In this document: positions 52,953-60,282 of the stretch, piece by piece
Layout: the number at the start of each line of letters is the position of its first letter
Numbering within the stretch: position 1 is the first letter of the stretch
DNA from: Acidobacteriota bacterium
Lineage (GTDB): Bacteria; Acidobacteriota; Thermoanaerobaculia; Multivoradales; J023
Direction of reading: 5' to 3'
DNA length: 60,282 nucleotides
NCBI GenBank assembly: GCA_029263315.1
Contig: JAJCXR010000022.1
Span: 1 to 60,282, forward strand
Translations under genes and position numbers: made by a program
The notes under the pieces: generated by a model
Seen by the model: only the letters and a program-made list of their open reading frames with translations
Told to the model about the DNA's origin: nothing
The model's database searches: none

Positions 52953-53029
52953 CGCGCCCACGAGCAATGAGCCGGCGGACGATTCGCCGGGTTACAATGC
53001 GCTCACGGGACAACCTGTATGGGGACGGC

Positions 53030-53740
53030 ATGACACCCAAGGCCCTAGAGAGTTCAGACTCAATGGACACACCAAATACCCACGAGACAACCCGCGGCGC
53101 CTCTGGATCTTCGCCGTGGGTTCGCCACGCGATCCGAGAAATCCAGGCCGGTCGAGATCCAAATCAGGAACAGTTTGGTTTGATCTTCAGGCACTATGAA
53201 CCGAGGTGCCTCCAGCTCCTGCGATCCTTAGGCCTGCGAAGAGATCTGGATGATCTGGTCCAGAAGATCATGTGGCGGGTCTATAAGGGTATACCGGACT
53301 TCCGCTTGGAGTCCTCTTTTGACACCTGGTTCACCCACGTTGTGAAGAATTCCGCCAGAAACGCCTTCCGAGATCGTAATACTCAAAAAGCCAAAGCCGA
53401 GATGTCCCTGGATGCACTTCTGGAGCCGGAGTCGGAGAGAGCCGGTGCATTCCCGGAGCCCGAAACGCAAGACCCTAACCCGCTAGAAGCCACCCTCGGA
53501 AAGGAACGTGAGGCTGAACTTGACGCGCTTCTGCTAAATTTGCCCCCAAGGATGAGACAGTCTATGCTGCTCTATTACATTCATGGATACCGGCAGGCAG
53601 AGATCGCCAAGCTGCAAGGCACGAGCGTCAACACCGTCAAGAAGCAGCTCGTCGATGGGAGAAAGCATATTCGGCCACTTTTCGGGGTGTTTGCCGAGTT
53701 CTTCGGCCTCCTCGTGCTCGTTCTTCTTCTAGCAGCCTGA
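53030..53740 (+). CDS. ECF-type sigma factor with hydrophobic C-terminus
   Basis: 236 residues from ATG at 53030 (GGGGA upstream); ATG at 53063 is an alternative and the longer frame is Arg-rich and unlikely. Region 2 reads FGLIFRHYEPRCLQLLRSLG, DLDDLVQKIMWRVYK and FDTWFTHVVKNSARNAFRD. Region 4 reads LLLNLPPRMRQSMLLYYIHG, YRQAEIAKLQGTSVNTVKKQ. The last 17 residues (VFAEFFGLLVLVLLLAA) are strongly hydrophobic, which is unusual for a soluble sigma factor and suggests membrane tethering or burial against the partner. First gene of a three-gene operon. Confidence 0.92.
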   Translation: MTPKALESSDSMDTPNTHETTRGASGSSPWVRHAIREIQAGRDPNQEQFGLIFRHYEPRCLQLLRSLGLRRDLDDLVQKIMWRVYKGIPDFRLESSFDTWFTHVVKNSARNAFRDRNTQKAKAEMSLDALLEPESERAGAFPEPETQDPNPLEATLGKEREAELDALLLNLPPRMRQSMLLYYIHGYRQAEIAKLQGTSVNTVKKQLVDGRKHIRPLFGVFAEFFGLLVLVLLLAA

Positions 53741-53750
53741 TGGGAGAGTC

Positions 53751-54521
53751 ATGAAGGCCTCAACCACAGTCGGTGAAATCCTGGCCAAGCACCGAGAACG
53801 TCTTGGCGAACAAGTCTCCATCGAGGAGATCTTCGAGCTCCACGATGCTGCGGAGGGCACCGAGGCGTTGTCCAACGAAGAGAGGATCGAGATCTTGGAT
53901 CGTGTGGCCGCGGATCCTGAGGCTGCTCGAAAGTTGAAGAGTCTCCTGCGCTTCCCCAAAGACTCGCCTAGCGCTCAGGACGAAGGCGTCGAAGAGCGCT
54001 GGGTGAGGTTCAAGGCTCAGCGTCTGCAAGTCCGTGCGAAGGATCTGGAAGAGGAGCTGCCTCCACCCGAGTTGCCGCCAGGGACCTTCACCTGGCAGCA
54101 ATTCGCCGGACTCGCCGCGGCTCTCTTGCTTTGTACCTCTCTCGGATTCTGGGCCGGCAAGTCGGTGCAGCGAGACGGCATCTCGCTAAACCCGGCCGTT
54201 CAGTTGAATACCTTCGTTGTCGAGTTGTCCAAATCAGGGCTACTCAGTCGGGGTGGAAAGCAAATCACTTGGCCGAGCACTGCCGAGGGTATGTTGCTTG
54301 CCATCTCAGCGCCTGAGATCGAGGCTCCAGGGCCGTTCGACCTCGTCCTCTTGGATACGTCAGGTAAGACGCTCATCGAACGGTCAGGGCTAAAGCCGGA
54401 CCGTGCGGGTCTCTGCTTCGTCACAGTCTCGCGGCATTTGCTTCCATCAGGCGCCTACGTAGTTCAGCTGCGAAACGACAGACAACAGATCCTGTCGTCC
54501 TTCGAACTTGAGATCTCCTGA
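53751..54521 (+). CDS. Single-pass membrane protein, candidate anti-sigma factor
   Basis: 256 residues, GGGAGAG before ATG, 10 bp after the sigma gene. Cytoplasmic N-terminal half (helical, acidic, with SIEEIFELHDAAEGTEALSN), one transmembrane segment (FAGLAAALLLCTSLGFWAG at about 117-137), and an extracytoplasmic beta-rich half of about 120 residues. No zinc-binding HxxxCxxC of ASD-type anti-sigma factors is seen. Position and topology fit an anti-sigma, so the call is by context. The gene lies between the sigma factor and the TPR-CHAT protease that could cleave it. Confidence 0.7.
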   Translation: MKASTTVGEILAKHRERLGEQVSIEEIFELHDAAEGTEALSNEERIEILDRVAADPEAARKLKSLLRFPKDSPSAQDEGVEERWVRFKAQRLQVRAKDLEEELPPPELPPGTFTWQQFAGLAAALLLCTSLGFWAGKSVQRDGISLNPAVQLNTFVVELSKSGLLSRGGKQITWPSTAEGMLLAISAPEIEAPGPFDLVLLDTSGKTLIERSGLKPDRAGLCFVTVSRHLLPSGAYVVQLRNDRQQILSSFELEIS

Positions 54522-54532
54522 CCTGAGGCCGT

Positions 54533-57500
54533 TTGAATTCCCCGAATATGGCTTCTAGGTGCGCCCTCGCCTTGTCGACCGTACTCTTTCTGTCAGCCTG
54601 TGACACTCCTGAACCTGGCGCGTCGTTGCGGCAGCTTGAGGAGAAGCACAGCTTGGAGATGGTCGAGGGGGAGCGTCTGGTCTACGATGTCGAGCTTTCA
54701 ACCGCGAACATTCTGCGAATTCGAGTCGACCAAGAAGACCTGGATGCCGTTCTGAGCATCGAGTCGCCGACCGGGCTGCGTCGTGAGTTTGACAGTGGTA
54801 ACGCATTCAACGGCCCAGAATGGCTGATCTACCAGTCGCAGGACGCCGGCATCCATCGAGTGGAGGTCGAAATTGCTGCAGCCAAGAATCCGGGTGAGGG
54901 CAGGATCTCCTTGACGGTCGAGGCTCTTGGCGAGGCGCGACCGGAGGACTTGATTCTGCTGGCTGCTTACGACGCCCTGGGGTCGATTTCCGCACGAGCT
55001 ACGACACCCGAAGAGGTTGCGGGGCTGAAAGACTTAATGGATCGCCCGAGCGACGCCTTACCAGGTCTTGTCCGAGCAAGGGTTTCCTATTTGATCGGCC
55101 GAGTCCATCGCTTCGCAGGACAGCCGCAGGAGGCCGCTACCTTTTTGCGGCGGGCAAAGGACGGGTTTCGGAGCTACGGTAACGCATGGGAAGAAACATT
55201 CGCTTTGAATCACTTGGGGTTCGTCCTCATTCAAATCGGAGAGCTGGAAGAGGCCGAGGGCGTACTGACTCGGGCCGAAGAGTTAGGCCATCGGATAGAC
55301 CAACCAAGAGCCCTTGCTGCAACATGGAGTAACTTGGGAATTCTCAACGCAGTGCGTGGCCGCCACTCCGAGGCGCTTCGCCAATACCGTCGTTCTGAAG
55401 AGCTCTTCGGGCAGATCGAGGCGGAAGTTGGTTTGGCGTATTGCAGAAACAACATCGGGGTGCAGTTGCTCTTCCTCGGGGAAGTCGGTGCGGGTTTGAG
55501 AAGCCTGCGAGAAGCAGCAGAACTCTGGCGTACACTCGATCGCCCGTTAGACCTAGCGACGACGTACATTTCATTGGCCTGGGGTTTCTCGCTCAGGTCC
55601 GAGATGACGGATCAGCTCACCGACCTTGAGACAGCGCTCGACTTCAGCGAGGAGGCTGTTGCCATCTTCGAGGCTCAGAACTCCCGTTGGGACCTTGGTG
55701 TTGCCCTGGAACAGCGAGGCAGATACCAACTCGAGCTCGAAAATCCGAAACTGGCCCTACAAGATCTGAATCGAGCTGCAGACCTGGCGGGGAGGTCGAA
55801 CGATCGCATGAATTCGAGTTGGCTCGGGCTTGGGCGTGGGGCGGCTCATGCGCGGCTAGGAAGGCCAGAAGAAGCTCGTGTGCAGTTGGAGCAGAGTCTC
55901 CAGGGTTTTGTGGAGCTGGGCCATCACACTGGACAGATCGAGGCATATCTTGAGTTGGCTCGTTTGGAACGCTCTGCGGAGGACCGAGACAGGGCAGCTG
56001 ATCTGTTGGTGCAAGCAATCGAAGTCGTCGAAAATCCGAGAAGGCAGTTGCAGACCGATCAGTTCCGGCGGTCCTACCTGGCGATTCACCAAGATGTCTA
56101 TCAAGAGCTTATTGATCTATGGGCTGAGGCTTCGTGGAAGGAGACTTTCTCCGAGTCGGCCGATCCGAGTCGAGCCCGCCGACTGGCCGAACGGGCACTC
56201 GAAGCTTCTGAGAGAGGTCGAGCACAAGGTCTGTTGGATTGGTTCACGAGATCGGACCGCCGCTGGATCGCCGCGAGCCCCATGGAAGAGCTACGCCGGA
56301 CCCTGGATTCGCTGGAAGCCCGAGCTCTCTTTCCGTCAGATGCCTCGGATGAGTCCCTCCCTCTTCGGGAGGGCGCCACTCCAACGGCAGCTGACATTGC
56401 GGCCGTAGAACGTGCTCGGTTGGAGTGGTGGCAAGCACTAGAAACCGATAGATCAACTCAATCCAGCGTTGCATCGGTATCCCAAGCTCCAAAGATCGAG
56501 TCGATCTATCAACAGCTGGACGAAGGTACCACAATCGTTGCCTACAGCCTGGGACGACAGCAAAGCTGGGCCTTTTTGGTAACTACCGAATCGACTCATG
56601 TCGTCCCACTGGCGCCACGCAATGAGATCGAGGCGGCGGCCCGCCGTGCACAAGAGCTACTTCCGCGTTGGGACTTTCCTGGATCCAGGCTCGCAGCGAG
56701 GGAATCACTCTCAGTCCTGAGCGAACTTGTGTGGAGTCCATTCGTTGACTTACTTGTCGCCGATCAGATTGGCATTGTAGCTGCTGGAGCCCTGCTAGGA
56801 GTTCCGTTCGCCGTCATCAACGACTCGAACGGGAGGCCCCTGGCAGCCTCGCGAAGCTTTGTGTATCTGCCATCGCTATCGACTCTTGAGCACCTCCGAT
56901 CCCGGCGGTCTAGCTCGCCTCCGGCAATGAGCGAGTCACAGCTTACGATCATCGCTGATCCGGTCTTCGGCCGAGATGATCCGAGGCTCTCTCCAAGAGC
57001 CTCAGGACCAACGGACCAACGAAGGGGCATTCTTCCTCGTCTACCTGGAACCAGTCTCGAGGCGGGACACCTTGAAGAACTGCTCGCTGGACTGTCCGAC
57101 GGACCCCAAGTGAGAGTGTTCGAGGGCTTCGAAGCAAAGGCTGTTCTCTTCCGCGATGGGACTCTGAGGGATTCGCGCTTCCTTCACATCGCGACTCATG
57201 GAATCGTCGACGATCACGACCCGGCACTTGCTGGGCTTGTCCTCTCTCTGTTCGACTCTCAGGGGCAGTCACTCAACGGCTTTCTCCCGGTGCGGGATCT
57301 CTATCAGTTCCAGTTGACCGCCGACCTCGTGGTTCTTTCCGCCTGTCGGACAGGAAAGGGCCAGCCAATCCGCGGAGAGGGCCTCGTCGGGTTCAGCCAT
57401 GCATTCTTCGCCGCTGGTGCCCAGCACTTGCTAGTGAGCCTTTGGGATGTCGATGATGAGGCAACTGCCGAGTTGATGAAGCGGTACTACTCCTACCTCT

Positions 57501-57631
57501 TTGCGCATCGACTTGAACCTGTCCACGCTCTTCGGATGACTCAGGAGGAGATGCGCCGGCACCCCCGATGGTCATCACCCAGACATTGGGCCGGATTCGT
57601 CGCATGGGGAGATTGGAAACTTGGTAGCTGA
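54533..57631 (+). CDS. TPR-CHAT lipoprotein protease
   Basis: 1032 residues from TTG at 54533 with GAGG 4 nt away (ATG at 54548 has no ribosome site). The lipobox is VLFLSAC. A beta-domain of the PPC type follows (about 40-125). About ten TPR repeats lie at about 170-520 (for example SNLGILNAVRGRHSEALRQY, LNHLGFVLIQIGELEEAEGVL), then a coiled coil. The CHAT domain, about 690-1030, has LHIATHGIVDD with His near 885-890 and VVLSACRTGKG with Cys near 937. If exported as predicted, it would act outside the cytoplasm on the anti-sigma C-terminal half. Confidence 0.92.
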   Translation: MNSPNMASRCALALSTVLFLSACDTPEPGASLRQLEEKHSLEMVEGERLVYDVELSTANILRIRVDQEDLDAVLSIESPTGLRREFDSGNAFNGPEWLIYQSQDAGIHRVEVEIAAAKNPGEGRISLTVEALGEARPEDLILLAAYDALGSISARATTPEEVAGLKDLMDRPSDALPGLVRARVSYLIGRVHRFAGQPQEAATFLRRAKDGFRSYGNAWEETFALNHLGFVLIQIGELEEAEGVLTRAEELGHRIDQPRALAATWSNLGILNAVRGRHSEALRQYRRSEELFGQIEAEVGLAYCRNNIGVQLLFLGEVGAGLRSLREAAELWRTLDRPLDLATTYISLAWGFSLRSEMTDQLTDLETALDFSEEAVAIFEAQNSRWDLGVALEQRGRYQLELENPKLALQDLNRAADLAGRSNDRMNSSWLGLGRGAAHARLGRPEEARVQLEQSLQGFVELGHHTGQIEAYLELARLERSAEDRDRAADLLVQAIEVVENPRRQLQTDQFRRSYLAIHQDVYQELIDLWAEASWKETFSESADPSRARRLAERALEASERGRAQGLLDWFTRSDRRWIAASPMEELRRTLDSLEARALFPSDASDESLPLREGATPTAADIAAVERARLEWWQALETDRSTQSSVASVSQAPKIESIYQQLDEGTTIVAYSLGRQQSWAFLVTTESTHVVPLAPRNEIEAAARRAQELLPRWDFPGSRLAARESLSVLSELVWSPFVDLLVADQIGIVAAGALLGVPFAVINDSNGRPLAASRSFVYLPSLSTLEHLRSRRSSSPPAMSESQLTIIADPVFGRDDPRLSPRASGPTDQRRGILPRLPGTSLEAGHLEELLAGLSDGPQVRVFEGFEAKAVLFRDGTLRDSRFLHIATHGIVDDHDPALAGLVLSLFDSQGQSLNGFLPVRDLYQFQLTADLVVLSACRTGKGQPIRGEGLVGFSHAFFAAGAQHLLVSLWDVDDEATAELMKRYYSYLFAHRLEPVHALRMTQEEMRRHPRWSSPRHWAGFVAWGDWKLGS

Positions 57632-58121
57632 GGCCTTCGGCTCCATTGAGTTCCCCGCTGACTTCGCAGGCAACGCCCACCAAGGATTAACCTGATGGGG
57701 CAACACTGTACAACCCGGTAGTCGTGGAAGCCGCGGCAAAGGGAACCTAATACCTACTTCCTGAGCGCGATGCCCATCATCGTTTCATCCCGACTCACCG
57801 GGTAACACCAAGTTGCAGCATTCTTGACCCTATATCGACCCTAAAACTACCCGGAAGGCCCCGTCGCGGCACCTCACTTTCCATGTAAACCTAGGGATCA
57901 AAACAGCTTACATAGACTCAACTCCGGCCTACCGCCAGAACCCCAACGATAAGGGATGTAAAACTCGTCTTGAATTTTTTCCGGTTTCATCCCATATCAG
58001 GATGTCCCACAAGACTCCTAAGTGGTTGACATGAAAACACTTAAGTAGCACCTTCCAGATTCAACGGGTTGCAGGTATTTTCAGCTTCACATTCAAGGCC
58101 GAGGTTTGCTCTATCATCGAA
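57632..58121. other. 490-bp intergenic region holding island end elements
   Basis: No CDS is visible between the TPR-CHAT stop and the ackA-pduL stop. It contains two GACCC repeats 11 bp apart at 57823-57848, with spacing like those beside repeat A, and repeat B at 57951-58070. The composition is lower in GC than ackA-pduL. No recombinase gene or target tRNA is present. Confidence 0.6.
57951..58070 (+). repeat. Island-flanking direct repeat, right copy (B)
   Basis: Collinear with 40812-40930 in the same orientation. It shares GATGTAAAA, GAATTTTTTC, AAGTGGTTGACA at 58021, CACTTA, ACCTTCCAGAT at 58051 and the GGGT end. The inverted repeat AAGTG-N14-CACTT is kept. It ends about 50 bp before the ackA-pduL stop. 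Confidence 0.7.
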
Positions 58122-59885
<1,764 letters not shown>

Positions 59886-60282
59886 TGAATGCTCTCTCCC
59901 TTGATACGCGCAGCAGCGCTGGGTTCGACGTATTGTTGCCGATCCTCGCCAAGAAGCGAATGGCGCTGTTGGCGCCGGGGCAAACGAAATCTCTTTGGAT
60001 TCGCGCTATCTCGTTGGTACCAAAGCGCTTGCGAATCGGCTGACAGGTAGGAGGGTAGCTCAGCAGAAGGTAATTCTTGGTGCCGATCCAGGAGCTGTGC
60101 CTCTGGATACTCGGAAATTTTCCATCTTTCTTGGCTGGCTAAGTACACCTTTTCAAAAATACGCTGGTATTCGAGCGCCGATGCATCCACGTCCGCGGCG
60201 TTACGCTCGCTACAACAGAGCCCCACTATGCCTCGCTCGCAAGCCTTGCGGACGCGGCGCCTCGGTGCTCTCGATACGTCAC
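59886..60282 (-). repeat. Noncoding end region with dispersed repeat, right copy
   Basis: On the minus strand this region is upstream of ackA-pduL. An open frame of about 114 codons (GTG start, ending in a 4-nt overlap with the ackA start) exists but shows no domain, signal peptide or ribosome site. Its start matches, in translation and DNA, the repeat at 40-160 (AGCGAGCG[TC]AACGCCGCG). I treat it as dispersed repeat plus leader rather than a gene, with some doubt. The frame remains open to the window edge. Confidence 0.45.

Noticed and set aside
40812..58121. An integrase or tRNA attachment site for the island
   Set aside because: No tyrosine or serine recombinase and no tRNA gene were found in or beside the island; boundaries rest on repeats only.

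Overview
This is a GC-rich stretch of a Gram-negative-type chromosome. Many genes encode lipoproteins or secreted proteins with lipobox or Sec signals. Two proteins carry IPTL-CTERM-type C-terminal sorting tails, three paralogous FG-GAP/CRTAC1 proteins each sit beside a TPR protein, and the metabolic genes (PPDK, acyl-CoA synthetase, fused AckA-PduL) suit a heterotroph. The combination suggests an Acidobacteriota-like (Thermoanaerobaculia-type) organism. That placement is inference; Myxococcota or another deep Gram-negative lineage is possible. No rRNA, tRNA or CRISPR array was recognised.

Layout. 0.2-4.1 kb (minus): sulfatase-fold/TPR lipoprotein and an FG-GAP protein. 4.4-7.1 kb: pyruvate phosphate dikinase. 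7.2-13.1 kb: secreted and membrane proteins of unknown role plus a YaiI-family protein. 13.2-17.7 kb (minus): a metzincin protease and an SLC13-type transporter. 18.1-24.5 kb: a fatty acid desaturase, a SpoIIE-type phosphatase with a membrane partner, a beta/gamma-crystallin-like secreted protein and a long-chain acyl-CoA synthetase. 24.7-31.9 kb: a P-domain IPTL-CTERM protein, an FG-GAP lipoprotein and a TPR lipoprotein in one operon, then a DUF11 IPTL-CTERM protein. 32.4-40.6 kb: a TPR/Ycf48-like protein, a membrane protein, a third FG-GAP/TPR pair and an EF-hand protein.

40.8-58.1 kb looks like an island. It is bracketed by two collinear, same-orientation 120-bp repeats, each accompanied by a short set of 11-bp GACCC repeats. 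It holds a frameshifted radC, transposase remnants, an internally deleted IS3-like element, and a divergent module that is the most interesting part of the window. Leftward: a 60-residue Gly-rich peptide, a perfect 15-bp hairpin, a caspase-like CHAT protease, three consecutive dynamin-like GTPases and a further membrane GTPase. Rightward: an ECF-type sigma factor with a hydrophobic C-terminus, a single-pass anti-sigma-like protein and a TPR-CHAT lipoprotein. I infer a protease-gated, membrane-directed stress or defence system in which CHAT proteolysis could release the sigma factor (compare TPR-CHAT/Csx30/RpoE of type III-E CRISPR) and the dynamins act on membranes. This is a hypothesis.

58.1-59.9 kb (minus): a single-polypeptide acetate kinase-PduL phosphotransacylase fusion. 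Related dispersed repeats lie at both window ends on opposite strands.
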